64,000 nt of DNA, taken from NCBI GenBank assembly GCA_016704325.1, contig JADJAG010000001.1, positions 496,001-560,000 on the forward strand, read 5' to 3'. A program made the position numbers and the translations under genes. Numbering within the stretch: the first letter of the stretch is position 1; every line of letters starts with the position of its first letter. Source of the stretch: Chitinophagaceae bacterium. Its GTDB lineage: Bacteria > Bacteroidota > Bacteroidia > Chitinophagales > UBA10324. The notes under the pieces were generated by a model. It worked only from the letters and a program-made list of their open reading frames with translations, searched no databases and was not told the DNA's origin. Shown here one piece after another: positions 1 through 9,568 of this stretch.

Positions 1-1053
1 AAGTGTTGTATTAACCAATAAGGGTTGCAAAAGTCGTCCGGCACTCAACCGTGCTGAAAACTGTTTCTTCCATAATTTAATATACAATTGCTCCATCTCC
101 TCCCTTGAAACAGAAGTGGTGAAAAATTTCTCTATAACACCGAAACATATTGCAGCACTATGAAAAGCCATGCTCATACCATTTCCGCAAAGTGGAGCAA
201 TCAATCCCGCTGCATCACCCAACATCAAAACATTCTTTTCAACGGCTTTTTTACTTTCAAATGAAACCTGAGAAATCGTTTCCGGTTGCTCAAAAAGAAA
301 ATGATTCCTGTTAAAAAATATTTTCTTCAACAATGGATTCAAAGAAAGTAGTTCCTCTTCCATTCTCCTGATACTTCCGTCAAATGCTTTCAGGTTTTCT
401 GCTTTTGTAAGATAACACAGACAATAATGATCACCTTCCACTTTTGAAATACCGCAATACCCCCCTTTAAAATTGTGGAGCTGAATAATATTTGGTAACA
501 AATCAGACCTTATATGATACTTCACTCCTACCCAATTCGCATCGGCCTTTTTAGGAACGGAGATAAATGAACGCTGCAATTGCTTGTCTATATTCGAACG
601 CTTACCATAAGCACCAATCACTACTTTAGCAATGTATTGATTCCTTCCTGCCTGCACGGCCATCAAATCACCCTGCAGGGCAATCTCTTCCGCTCTTGTA
701 TCTTCAAATATCTGTACACCTTTCGATTTTGCAATTGCAGCCAGCGAAGAATCAAGTAAAAACCTGCTGATACCGAAACCGCCGGGAGCAAGTGGATGCG
801 TAACCATGTTTCCTCCTACTGAAGAAACCTGCAACATATTAATAACAGGCAACTGCATTTCTCGCAATGGCAAACCTATGCGTTCCAGGAAATTCCATGA
901 CTCCATGGAAACATATTCTCCACAAACCCTATGAAAAGGATAGCGTTTCTTTTCTATCACTAAAACAGACCGGTTTGCTTCAGCCAGTTGTATTGCCAGT
1001 GAAAGTCCGGCCAATCCGCCTCCAACAATTACAGCGTCAAAAACCTCTTTCAT
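1..1053 (-). CDS. FAD-dependent oxidoreductase, geranylgeranyl-reductase/hydroxylase type (partial, C-terminus off the window)
   Basis: Translated by eye from ATG at 1053 down to the window edge: 351 codons with no stop, so the C-terminus is missing. The N-terminus has the Rossmann FAD motif GGGLAG at about residues 11-16, followed by an acidic residue ending the second strand (VLVIEK). A second FAD motif, LMLGDAAGLIAPLCGNGMSM, lies at about residue 290. This pattern is that of group A flavoprotein monooxygenases and geranylgeranyl reductases. It starts 23 bases after the stop of the methyltransferase gene and follows a type III polyketide synthase, so it is probably the oxidising (ring hydroxylating) or reducing enzyme of that pathway. 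In Streptomyces griseus srsABC the third gene is such a flavoprotein. Substrate is inferred only from context. Confidence 0.85.
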   Translation of the reverse strand, partial: MKEVFDAVIVGGGLAGLSLAIQLAEANRSVLVIEKKRYPFHRVCGEYVSMESWNFLERIGLPLREMQLPVINMLQVSSVGGNMVTHPLAPGGFGISRFLLDSSLAAIAKSKGVQIFEDTRAEEIALQGDLMAVQAGRNQYIAKVVIGAYGKRSNIDKQLQRSFISVPKKADANWVGVKYHIRSDLLPNIIQLHNFKGGYCGISKVEGDHYCLCYLTKAENLKAFDGSIRRMEEELLSLNPLLKKIFFNRNHFLFEQPETISQVSFESKKAVEKNVLMLGDAAGLIAPLCGNGMSMAFHSAAICFGVIEKFFTTSVSREEMEQLYIKLWKKQFSARLSAGRLLQPLLVNTTL

Positions 1054-1076
1054 GTTTTATGTGACACCACAATAAA

Positions 1077-1787
1077 TCATCTTGCCGGTGCAGCATTTCT
1101 ATAGATTAACAAATACCTGAAAGCCCATTCCCAACTGATATCAGCAGTTGCGATCAGTGCACGTGAAAGCAGGTACCACCATTCTTCTTCATGAAATCCC
1201 CTGAGCACCGACACCGGTGCATCATGCTTCACAAGATAGGAACGGGAAAAAAGAGCGGTAAGCCATTTAATACTGTGATAAGCAACCTTGTTTCTTTGAA
1301 GGTCATTCACTAAAAACCCAACCGTTGCCTGCGATTTCATCAGCAGTAACAAAGTGATAATTTGTTCATCACTGAAATGATGCATGAATAGCGTATTCAT
1401 GATTACATCATATTTCTTTCCGGAACCCAAATGTTGAAACACATCTGCTTGCAGAAATTCTATTTCAGGAAAATGGATACAATTCTTCTGCGCATATTTT
1501 ATAGCCGCACCACTTGTATCAACTCCGGTCAAATGCAACTTAATGTTATTCCGCTTTCCCCAGGTAGCCACCACTTTTAACATATCCCCTCCGCCGCATC
1601 CAACATCCAGGATGGAAAGCTGATCAAGTCCATGTGTCAACCGGGCAAGTCCTTTAAGCGTGATGCGATAGCCGCCAAGCAGGTGATTGATGGTATGCAG
1701 TTCCCTGTAATTCAGAAACAGGTCTTCAGCCGGAAGGTTATGGCCATCCATTAACTCCGGACCCGCATGTCTCACTGCAAAATTCAT
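1077..1787 (-). CDS. class I SAM-dependent methyltransferase of the type III PKS operon
   Basis: A 236-residue protein. SAM-binding motif I is LSILDVGCGGGD at about residues 56-67, and the acidic end of strand 2 is seen in LTGVDTSG. The rest fits a class I methyltransferase fold (motif around MNTLFMHHFSDE). Its ATG overlaps the TGA of the polyketide synthase by 4 bases (1784-1787), so the two are translationally coupled. It probably O- or C-methylates the polyketide product; a methyltransferase has that role in other bacterial alkylresorcinol operons. Which atom is methylated cannot be told from the sequence. Confidence 0.85.
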   Translation of the reverse strand: MNFAVRHAGPELMDGHNLPAEDLFLNYRELHTINHLLGGYRITLKGLARLTHGLDQLSILDVGCGGGDMLKVVATWGKRNNIKLHLTGVDTSGAAIKYAQKNCIHFPEIEFLQADVFQHLGSGKKYDVIMNTLFMHHFSDEQIITLLLLMKSQATVGFLVNDLQRNKVAYHSIKWLTALFSRSYLVKHDAPVSVLRGFHEEEWWYLLSRALIATADISWEWAFRYLLIYRNAAPAR

Positions 1788-2935
1788 GATGAAGCAATTA
1801 CAGGTTTCAACAGTGCCGTTTCAATAGTGATGCCCGGACCAAATCCTGCTGACAGGATACGTACCTTCTTTTTCCAACTTGCATGGTCCTGCATCATGCG
1901 TTTCAATACGAATGCAATGGTGGGAGAAGACATATTTCCAAAATTGCGAAGCACTTCATAGGATTCCATTAAGTTATCGTCTGTCAACCGCATCCCGCGC
2001 TTTACCGCTTCCAGTATCTTACGGCCTCCCGGATGAATAGCCCAATGCGTAATTTTTGATCTTTTTGAATTGAATGATTCCAATGCTTCCTCCATCATTG
2101 GACCAGCATGATCTTCTATCAACTGCGGTACGAGAGAATCGAGTCCCATCAAAAATCCTTTCTCTGAAGGATGCCAGGTCATCATCGCTTTTCCTTCATG
2201 AAGTACTTTCGAATAAAATCCATTAATGGCAAATGCAGGATGCTCTGTTTTCCTGCATTTTTTTCCGGATGAGATCACCATCGCTGCGGCACCATCGGCA
2301 AACAAGGAATTCACCACCAGGTTCTGACTATCCAGTTCAGGCTGAAAGTGCAATGAACATAACTCAACCATTACAATCAGTACCGTAGCTTCATTATCAG
2401 CACGACAAATCGCATCTGCCATCTTCATAGCATGAAATGCTGCATAGCAACCCATGAAATTAACACTGGTACGGGCAACGTTATCGTCCAGTTGCAATTG
2501 CTGCATCACCTGCAGGTCTAATCCGGGTGCAGACATGCCGGTACAACTTACAGAGATCAGATGTGTGATTGGCAGGATTCTTTTGCCTGCCTTCCTGCTA
2601 ATGTTTGCCAGGCAATCTTTTGCAGCCTCCACAGCCATATCTGCAGCAGCAGCCTGATAGATGCCCATTCGCTTGCTGAGTGAAGGAATAATTGAAGTTG
2701 CATCAAACAACAATGGATCATGTCCGTTATTAAAAAAATCCGGCAAAACAGAATGGCGGTAATCAATGCCACTCTTCTTGTAAATAATTGAAAGTTTTCT
2801 GCCTGTATCTTCCGGCATACTAAAATATCGTACCATAAAATCAGCAATCGCCTGCTGTTGGTAACGGTATTCCGGCACTGCTGTACCAATTGATAATAGT
2901 AAACTTCCTGATGCGCGCTTTTTCTTCATATACAT
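1784..2935 (-). CDS. type III polyketide synthase (chalcone-synthase-like, alkylresorcinol/alkylpyrone type)
   Basis: 383 residues, the normal length for the family. All three catalytic residues are visible: Cys131 in SVSCTGMSAPG, His301 in WAIHPGGRKI and Asn334 in NFGNMSSPT. The C-terminal GFGPGIT loop that lines the active site is at about 364-370. Such homodimeric enzymes extend an acyl-CoA or acyl-ACP starter with malonyl-CoA and cyclise the chain to a resorcinol or pyrone. It is the first gene of a three-gene minus-strand operon with a methyltransferase (4-base overlap) and a flavoprotein. A second ATG two codons downstream (2929) could also be the start. The likely product is a membrane phenolic lipid; the starter is unknown. 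Confidence 0.93.
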   Translation of the reverse strand: MYMKKKRASGSLLLSIGTAVPEYRYQQQAIADFMVRYFSMPEDTGRKLSIIYKKSGIDYRHSVLPDFFNNGHDPLLFDATSIIPSLSKRMGIYQAAAADMAVEAAKDCLANISRKAGKRILPITHLISVSCTGMSAPGLDLQVMQQLQLDDNVARTSVNFMGCYAAFHAMKMADAICRADNEATVLIVMVELCSLHFQPELDSQNLVVNSLFADGAAAMVISSGKKCRKTEHPAFAINGFYSKVLHEGKAMMTWHPSEKGFLMGLDSLVPQLIEDHAGPMMEEALESFNSKRSKITHWAIHPGGRKILEAVKRGMRLTDDNLMESYEVLRNFGNMSSPTIAFVLKRMMQDHASWKKKVRILSAGFGPGITIETALLKPVIASS

Positions 2936-3121
2936 TTTCAGATGGCAAGCTAATTAAAACCGATGAGTTAAAAATATTTGATGAAGCAATTAGGGAAATA
3001 TAGATTGCTCCCTACATAAGATATCAATCTAAGATTCCATTGAAACATTTTTGTTCCGCAAATGTTCTACAGACATTACGGGAAGTTCTCAATTATGTAA
3101 TTTCGATAAAAATCAATTAAC

Positions 3122-3523
3122 ATGAAGGAAGTCAACAGCAATAAAACTGAGGAAGAATGGCGGGTAGCATTGGATCCTGAATCTTATCATGTATTGCGTG
3201 AAAAGGGAACAGAACGGCCATTCACTGGGAAATATTACAAAAACATAGATGCCGGCATCTATGTGTGTAAGGGTTGCAATACCGAACTTTTTACTTCGGC
3301 TAGCAAGTATGATGCCGGTTGCGGATGGCCCAGTTTTTTTGATGCCATTGATAATGGTATGATCAATACCATAACCGATTACAGTCATGGAATGGTGCGT
3401 AAGGAGATTACCTGTGCAAATTGTGGCGGCCATCTCGGGCATGTATTTGATGATGGACCGGCGCCTTCAGGTGTAAGATATTGCGTAAACTCCCTTTCGT
3501 TGGATTTTAAGAAAGAAACATAG
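3122..3523 (+). CDS. msrB: peptide-methionine (R)-S-oxide reductase
   Basis: 133 residues covering a complete MsrB domain. The structural zinc is held by two CxxC pairs, Cys49/52 and Cys98/101. The catalytic nucleophile is Cys121 in RYCVNSLSL, and Cys67 in GCGWPSF is in the place of the resolving cysteine. The protein reduces methionine-R-sulfoxide in proteins with thioredoxin as donor. No signal peptide is seen, so it should be cytoplasmic. It is transcribed alone, divergent from the polyketide operon. Confidence 0.96.
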   Translation: MKEVNSNKTEEEWRVALDPESYHVLREKGTERPFTGKYYKNIDAGIYVCKGCNTELFTSASKYDAGCGWPSFFDAIDNGMINTITDYSHGMVRKEITCANCGGHLGHVFDDGPAPSGVRYCVNSLSLDFKKET

Positions 3524-3635
3524 TTTATCAGCAGATTACGTCAGGCTGAATCTGATTCACCGGATTTTTCTCAAACCACCCAAGCTTCACTGAGAGCCCT
3601 TTTCATTCTATGCTTTCTAATGAAGGTAAATCAAC

Positions 3636-4151
3636 TCAGCCATTATTCAACAACCTTCGCATTTTTGCCAGGTGATGATCATCGTGTTCACAAACGAAAG
3701 AAACCATATCCACAAGGTTCATCGGTTGTTGTAACCTTGGGTGAACGGAGACTGCATTCAGCATTTGATCATCCAGCTGTTCCAGCTTCACAATAAAATT
3801 CATTCTTACCTGCCGGAAATAATGAAGCAAGGCAGCTATAGATTTTGAATTATGATCAGCTTCATCTGTAGCCTTGTTCTGCAGGTCAGTGGCGCGCAGC
3901 AGCTTTTTGCCTGCCAGGTAATCATCTATTCTGCCGTCATGCAATGCTTCCAGATCAGCCATATGCCCGATGTGTTCCTTTATGGACCAACTGTTATCCG
4001 GTTTCCTGTTGAGGAGCACCTCATCTGTTCCTGAAACAAGTGCATCAATGCGAATGGGAGTTCCGCGCAATCTTTCTACGAGGCAAGGAAACAATCCGGC
4101 CGGTAAGCCGGATTGAAACTTGCGATCGAACCATGGAGTCTGTAATATCAT
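3636..4151 (-). CDS. DinB-fold protein (DinB/YfiT-like)
   Basis: 171 residues forming a four-helix DinB-like domain. The three expected metal-binding histidines can be pointed out: His60 in SIKEHIGHMADLE, and His156 and His160 in the C-terminal EHDDHH. Members include bacillithiol transferases and proteins of unknown role, so the substrate is open. It begins 12 bases after the HMA-domain gene on the same strand and is probably the last gene of the metal-linked operon running from 7237 to 3636. No signal peptide; cytoplasmic. Confidence 0.88.
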   Translation of the reverse strand: MILQTPWFDRKFQSGLPAGLFPCLVERLRGTPIRIDALVSGTDEVLLNRKPDNSWSIKEHIGHMADLEALHDGRIDDYLAGKKLLRATDLQNKATDEADHNSKSIAALLHYFRQVRMNFIVKLEQLDDQMLNAVSVHPRLQQPMNLVDMVSFVCEHDDHHLAKMRRLLNNG

Positions 4152-4163
4152 GGCATTAATGGT

Positions 4164-4520
4164 TTAGTGTTTTTTTGCATCCTTCTTGCAACACATTGGC
4201 AATGCCTGATAAGCTGCAGCATCTGCAGTTACCTCATCAGCATCGTATCCGGCTGCAGCTACAGCAGCCCTGATCTTCTCCGGAGATGTTTTTGAAGGCG
4301 AATACTCCACCATTAACTTGCTGTCCGTTAGGTTTACTTCAGATTTTTTTACTCCTTTCACCGCATTTACAGCGCCTTCTATCTTCGTTTTACATTCTCC
4401 GCAAATGGCTGAAGTCTGAATGTAGATAACCTCTGTCTTTTTATCAGATTTCTGGGCCATCAACATGGAAGGAAGCAGAAATAAAACAAACAATGGGGCA
4501 AATAATTTGATTTTTTTCAT
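4164..4520 (-). CDS. secreted heavy-metal-associated (HMA) domain protein
   Basis: 118 residues with a signal peptide of about 22 residues ending in AQ, then an HMA fold. The metal-binding CxxC is Cys40/Cys43 (AICGEC), and the Gly-Tyr-Asp near residue 91-93 is typical of the domain end. An extra Cys-Cys pair sits at 110-111, close to a Lys/His-rich tail, which could add a metal ligand. It lies 70 bases downstream of a TonB receptor and upstream of a DinB-fold gene. Such sets in Bacteroidota are usually linked to copper or other soft metals; periplasmic metal binding is the likely job, by family and context. Confidence 0.88.
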   Translation of the reverse strand: MKKIKLFAPLFVLFLLPSMLMAQKSDKKTEVIYIQTSAICGECKTKIEGAVNAVKGVKKSEVNLTDSKLMVEYSPSKTSPEKIRAAVAAAGYDADEVTADAAAYQALPMCCKKDAKKH

Positions 4521-4590
4521 TTTGATTTTTGATTTTGATTGAATGAATTGATTGAATGATTGAATATAAAACGTTGAACGTACTTATTGA

Positions 4591-6801
4591 TTATTTAATT
4601 GAAAAACGCAAACCTCCATACACCGTAGCTCCTGAAAGTGGTCCCCAAACAATTGATGTGTCAAAATACGGACCGAAAGGATCATGAGCCGCGATGATGC
4701 GTTCTTCTTGCGTGAAGTTTGTAAGGTTTTCTCCACCTAAGTAAAATTCCCAGGATTTGATTGCGTAAGTAACCTGTCCGAGCAACTTAAAATAGGAAGG
4801 AGATTCCTCGGGAAACTGGTATGCGTCAGGGTTAGATTGTGTATCAGGCAAGCGCTGCGTACCAATCCATTGTGTGGTAGCCGTAAATTCCCAATGATCA
4901 TCATTGGTAGCATAACTGACAAAAAGCAATGCTCTTTGCTTTGGCACCAATGGCACCCTCAACAATTCATCACTATAGGTCTGTTTCACATCGTAAAGTT
5001 TGTAGGCCAGCCTCGTATTAAAACCTTTAAACCATTCATAATTTACTTCCGCCTGTGCACTGTTGGAATACGATTTACCGGTAAGATTATAGAAAAAGAG
5101 CTTGGTCGGATCAGCATCGGCATCCACAATTACCTGGTTGGTAAAATCTGTACGGTACAGATCCAGTGTGAAGGTACCTTCCCTGGCCCCGGCAAAAAAT
5201 TGCTGTGTGAAATTCAATCCATAATTCCAGGCCCTTTCCGGAAGCAACACCCCATTAATAATCCATGCTCTCGAACTTGCAAGATAGGCGGCATTCTCCG
5301 CGAAAATATTTGCGGTACGAAAACCATTACCAACAGAGGCCCTTAATGTAGCCATCGGACTGATTTTATATTTTGCATGAAAACGCGGACTGATCATTAC
5401 TTTTTCACCATCATATACATCAGCCCTGATCCCTGCGACCAGGCTTAACTTTTTTAGATCATCATAGGTATACTCAAAAAATGCTCCGGGCACAGATTCT
5501 TTCCGGTTCACTATGAGTGTATCAAATTGTTCATCGTATTGGTCGTACAGATAGCTGATTCCCGCTTTGTATTTATGTTGTGTATTGCCGATAATAGAAA
5601 GAAAAATAAGATTTGCATAGAAGGATTGTTCTGTGCCTTCATATATTCTCAATCCATAGTAAGCCTCCTGATCATGGTACACACCGGAGAGTTGCAGTCC
5701 CAGACTCTGATATTCTTTACCGATAAAGCCATAGCTCGTTTTAGCAAACAGTTCAGCCCTGTTTGTTGTAACACCCAGGCCATAAGCATTGGTCGTCAAC
5801 TTATCAGTTTCAGGATTAAAATCTATGCTCCCTCCAGTTCGCTCATCACGGAGGTACTTAAATCCAAACATAGATTCCACACGCTTTCCTGATTCATATT
5901 TCCAGCGATCCATCAGTGCAACTGTTTTGCTCAATGGCATATCGAGGAAATGATCATGGTTATGATCCAGTTCATTTTGCATCATGCTTCCATGCAGCAA
6001 GAACATGTTCGCCCATTTCGAATTTACTTTCTGCGCAGAATGAATATTTGCTTCAAGCCGTGCTTCAGAATTTCCATATAGGTTTATAAACAGTTTCTCA
6101 CTGGTCTCCGGTTTTTTTAATTCCACATCAATCTGCCCGGTGATCGATTCATAGCCATTGCTAACACTGCCTGCACCTTTATTGAGGTTGATGGATTCAA
6201 TCCAGGGGCCGGGAATAAAATTAAGCCCATAGGCAATCCCCAATCCCCTGATTGTGGGCAACAAATCAGTCAGCTGCTGCGCATATTTGCCCGACAACCC
6301 CAGCATTTGAATCTGCCGTGCGCCCGTTACCGCATCCGAAAAAGAAGCATCCACTGTTGCATTGGATTCAAAACTCTCAGAGAGGTTGCAGCAAGCATTG
6401 TTTTTTAGCTCATCAACCGTGATCACTTCTGTTTTTTGTGTATTCAGGGAGGAGATATAGCTATCAGGATTATTGCCCGTTACCTCCACTCCTTTCAGCA
6501 CGATGGCTTTATCCAGCACTACAATAACCTCCTCACTTTCAATTTTTACAGTATCCGGCTGATAACCGGCATAAGAAACCACAAGTAAATCACCCTTTGT
6601 TGCAGCAGCAAGCTGAAACCTTCCGGAATCATCGGCATACGTACCGTTATTGGTACCCAGCAAGAACACATTTGCATCCTGCAAAGCAACCTGAGCCCCT
6701 TTTGAATTCAATTCATACACAATGCCGGAGACACCTTGCCCATGTATATAAGCGGAAGCAAAGAGTAACAGCAGAAAAAATAAATGTTTTGAAAATTTCA
6801 T
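4591..6801 (-). CDS. TonB-dependent outer-membrane receptor with carboxypeptidase-like N-terminal domain
   Basis: Start chosen at the ATG at 6801, because a signal peptide (MKFSKHLFFLLLLFASAYIHG) begins there; an upstream in-frame ATG at 6828 would put 9 residues before it. The 736-residue protein has a CarboxypepD_reg-like domain (about 20-100), a plug domain (about 120-240, with RQIQMLGLSG and SITGQIDVELK) and a 22-strand type barrel to the C-terminus. A cysteine pair (NNACCNL) in the plug is unusual and fits a metal ligand. It is flanked by the HYC_CC_PP gene upstream and an HMA gene downstream, so import of a metal or metallophore is the best guess. Confidence 0.9.
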   Translation of the reverse strand: MKFSKHLFFLLLLFASAYIHGQGVSGIVYELNSKGAQVALQDANVFLLGTNNGTYADDSGRFQLAAATKGDLLVVSYAGYQPDTVKIESEEVIVVLDKAIVLKGVEVTGNNPDSYISSLNTQKTEVITVDELKNNACCNLSESFESNATVDASFSDAVTGARQIQMLGLSGKYAQQLTDLLPTIRGLGIAYGLNFIPGPWIESINLNKGAGSVSNGYESITGQIDVELKKPETSEKLFINLYGNSEARLEANIHSAQKVNSKWANMFLLHGSMMQNELDHNHDHFLDMPLSKTVALMDRWKYESGKRVESMFGFKYLRDERTGGSIDFNPETDKLTTNAYGLGVTTNRAELFAKTSYGFIGKEYQSLGLQLSGVYHDQEAYYGLRIYEGTEQSFYANLIFLSIIGNTQHKYKAGISYLYDQYDEQFDTLIVNRKESVPGAFFEYTYDDLKKLSLVAGIRADVYDGEKVMISPRFHAKYKISPMATLRASVGNGFRTANIFAENAAYLASSRAWIINGVLLPERAWNYGLNFTQQFFAGAREGTFTLDLYRTDFTNQVIVDADADPTKLFFYNLTGKSYSNSAQAEVNYEWFKGFNTRLAYKLYDVKQTYSDELLRVPLVPKQRALLFVSYATNDDHWEFTATTQWIGTQRLPDTQSNPDAYQFPEESPSYFKLLGQVTYAIKSWEFYLGGENLTNFTQEERIIAAHDPFGPYFDTSIVWGPLSGATVYGGLRFSIK

Positions 6802-6880
6802 GTTGATTTCGGTTAATAGTTGAAACAATAATCATCGGGAAAAGATCATCAGATCAATTCTCTTACATTGTTTCACGAAA

Positions 6881-7237
6881 TCAAATGCGGAAGAGGTGGG
6901 TAAGCAGCAAAATATCAACGGGCGACTCCGGTGGTGCATGTCCCGGTTTGGTTGCAACCTGTACACCGGCGAAATGAGGTAATGCGCCAGTTGAAACAAT
7001 AACAAGTGCATTTAAAAAGCTCAAGCTGCTTTTTACAGGCAACTGAAATGATGCTGAAATAAAATGATCAGTAATTTTTAAGAGCTTCGAATTTTTCTCA
7101 CAACAACCATTATCAGAAGCTTTGCAACATGACTTATTAACTGTCATTGGCTTCTTACACTGATAGGAACTGGCGATCACCCCAATTGTAGAGAATAGGA
7201 AGACAAATAGAATCAGGATGGAGATTAATCTTTTCAT
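6881..7237 (-). CDS. HYC_CC_PP family protein
   Basis: 118 residues. An N-terminal membrane/signal segment (residues 1-22) precedes Cys27, a Cys-Cys pair at 37-38, another at 45-46 and a Pro-Pro at 102-103 near the end (PPESPVDILLL). These landmarks define the HYC_CC_PP family of Bacteroidota, whose function is not established. It is the first gene of the operon with the TonB receptor (79 bases) and the HMA protein. The cysteine pairs and the neighbours suggest metal binding or sensing at the envelope; that is inference. Confidence 0.8.
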   Translation of the reverse strand: MKRLISILILFVFLFSTIGVIASSYQCKKPMTVNKSCCKASDNGCCEKNSKLLKITDHFISASFQLPVKSSLSFLNALVIVSTGALPHFAGVQVATKPGHAPPESPVDILLLTHLFRI

Positions 7238-7407
7238 ACCGGTTTCGAAGGCAAAACTACAACTTTTAACAATGGTGGCATAATCCAGCAGGTTTCTTCA
7301 CCAGATTCAGCATCCCCGTGCAAAAGAAATCTGGCCTATTCTTTCCTCCTTTGCCAAACAAACTATAAATTGCAATTCACAATCACACCTTCAAAAACCA
7401 AACTAAG

Positions 7408-9237
7408 ATGAAACAACTTTTTACTTTGTTCTTTTCCGTTTTAGTATCAGTCTCTGCCTTTGCCGGACAAGGTGGTCCGGATACCTGGGGTTACACCTGG
7501 AAGGACAGTAATGAACCGGGAGGACCGGTTTACAGTTGGATTGATATTGTAAGTGAAGGCGGCACGGAAGTAAAGTTGCTGGCCGACGATAATTCCCGCG
7601 GACCATTTCCAATGAATTTTGATTTCACCTATTACTGGTACGATGTGAATCAGTTTTGGGTAGGTTCCAACGGTTACCTGCTTTTTCAAAACGGGAATAT
7701 TGCTTCTCCATTTCAATGGGGAGCTTCCACGCTTGCACCCAATGATGTGGTTGGTGCTTTTTTGAATGATCTTACTTTTGGAGGCATCAATGATTCAGCA
7801 GAATGCTATTACAAAGTAAATGCTGCAAAAGATACCCTGATCGTAAGCTGGATTAATGTTCCTTATTTCGACACTAATGCAAATGGACAATCAGGCAACA
7901 ATACCTTCCAGATTATTCTGAGTGCGGTGGATCATTCTATTACGTTCCAGTATAAAGACGTAACACCTACTTCACCTTATTCGGGTGCAAGTTCTGTAGG
8001 TATTGAAAATTATTCGGGTAGTATTGGCTTATGGTTTAACGCTTCCACTTTTGTGAGTCCGCCTGAAAATTTTGCCATTAAATACTATTACCCGGTTAGT
8101 CCAACCTTAGCAGTGACCGATGCCGCCATCATTTATAATGATAACCCGGAAACAGGCGCGATCTTTCTTACCAATAACAGTCCGGTAGCGCATGACCTAA
8201 AGGCACGTGTTAAAAATTACGGTACAGTTACTACCAATCCTTTCAACGTTCAGGGAGTTGTAAAGGACCCTGTCGGAACGCAGGTAGTGGCTAACTTTTA
8301 CCAGACAGATACTCTGGATGCCCAGGAGTATGCAGATTTCACTTTCAGTCAGCAGCTAAACCCTGTGCTGGAAGGTACTTACAAGTATTTTACTATCACG
8401 CAACTTCCCGGAGACTATCCTCCATCTAATAATTCCAAAACACAGGAAATAGTGGTAGTTGACCCTACTTTACCTGAAGTACGACTGGGCTATGATGATG
8501 GCCAAACGAACCAGCTTACTTCAATAAACTGGATCGGTGGAGAAGGCGGCATCGGTACTTACATTATTCCACCATTCTACCCTGCCCAAATTACCAAGTT
8601 GCATTATTGGAATACATCTAATTATGGCGATGCATTTTCCGCACGTATTTTTGATGATGACGGTATCAGTGGATTGCCTTACAGCCTGCTTGATTCTTTT
8701 TATGTGGAATCGGGCGATATCGTAGTAAGTGGTTGGACGGATATAACGTTGCCGAATCCGGTTACCATTACCAGTGGTGGCTTTTATCTATCCTGGGATA
8801 TGCATGGAGAAAGTATTGCACTTGGAATGACGATAGCCGCACCATTCTCTAACCGTAGTTTCGAAGTATTTAACAATGGATGGGGAATTTATCGCTACCG
8901 TGAAACACAGGACCCGATGATTAATGCAACCATTACGCAAGGCTTTCCAACAAATGTGACAGCATCAACATTCAACGGTATTGAAATGTACCTTTCTCCA
9001 AACCCTGCAAGTGATCATGCTACCATTCAATACACGGTGCCTGCCACGAATGAAAAAGTATGGCTGGCGATTACTGACCTGCAGGGCAAACTGATCAGCA
9101 GACAAAACATCGGAACAGCCACTGAAGGTCAACATACCTATACCTTCGATACGAACCAGTATGCGGCAGGCATGTACCTGGTGCAAATGTATAGCGGCAA
9201 GAATAAAAAAATGGAGAAGCTGGTGATCATGGATTAG
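7408..9237 (+). CDS. secreted protein with T9SS type A sorting domain
   Basis: 609 residues: signal peptide (1-20, ending AFAGQ), a long beta-rich body, and a T9SS type A C-terminal domain from about 527, beginning MYLSPNPASD and ending in the usual KLVIMD. The early part (NQFWVGSNGYLLFQNG, then VSWINVPYFD and ITFQYKD) resembles the nidogen-like/'choice-of-anchor' surface modules. No catalytic motif was recognised. The protein should be exported by Sec, crossed through the outer membrane by T9SS and attached to the surface or released. It is monocistronic and is followed by a clear intrinsic terminator. Confidence 0.85.
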   Translation: MKQLFTLFFSVLVSVSAFAGQGGPDTWGYTWKDSNEPGGPVYSWIDIVSEGGTEVKLLADDNSRGPFPMNFDFTYYWYDVNQFWVGSNGYLLFQNGNIASPFQWGASTLAPNDVVGAFLNDLTFGGINDSAECYYKVNAAKDTLIVSWINVPYFDTNANGQSGNNTFQIILSAVDHSITFQYKDVTPTSPYSGASSVGIENYSGSIGLWFNASTFVSPPENFAIKYYYPVSPTLAVTDAAIIYNDNPETGAIFLTNNSPVAHDLKARVKNYGTVTTNPFNVQGVVKDPVGTQVVANFYQTDTLDAQEYADFTFSQQLNPVLEGTYKYFTITQLPGDYPPSNNSKTQEIVVVDPTLPEVRLGYDDGQTNQLTSINWIGGEGGIGTYIIPPFYPAQITKLHYWNTSNYGDAFSARIFDDDGISGLPYSLLDSFYVESGDIVVSGWTDITLPNPVTITSGGFYLSWDMHGESIALGMTIAAPFSNRSFEVFNNGWGIYRYRETQDPMINATITQGFPTNVTASTFNGIEMYLSPNPASDHATIQYTVPATNEKVWLAITDLQGKLISRQNIGTATEGQHTYTFDTNQYAAGMYLVQMYSGKNKKMEKLVIMD

Positions 9238-9284
9238 TGTATTTAAATTTCAGTTTGCCTGAAACAATTCAGGCAATAAACCCG

Positions 9285-9326
9285 GCAGGAAAAATTGAAT
9301 AGCTCAGTTTTTCCTGCTTTTTTTTA
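9285..9326 (+). terminator. Rho-independent terminator after the T9SS gene
   Basis: GCAGGAAAAA (9285-9294) pairs perfectly with TTTTTCCTGC (9308-9317), and a run of eight T follows. A second small hairpin, TGCCTGAA/TTCAGGCA, lies just upstream at 9257-9276. Confidence 0.85.
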
Positions 9327-9568
9327 CTGCTTTAGCAAACTCCGTTATGAAAGTAACCGTTCTAAATAAATCAGCACTTTAACACAAAGTCAACAGGAAA
9401 AAATGGGCGCATTCTGTTAACCACCCGAAACTTCAATAGTCAAATAATGAGGTTAATAATTGCTCTTAGCTTCTTCGCAGGGTTTTGCTTACTAACTTTG
9501 TAACAAGGAGGTGCAATTAGTCACAATCCTTTTCATAAACTCAATTCAATGCATTTCGTCAATTAATA

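Noticed and set aside
3113..3442. 109-codon frame opposite msrB
   Set aside because: It is the antisense shadow of a clear MsrB protein.
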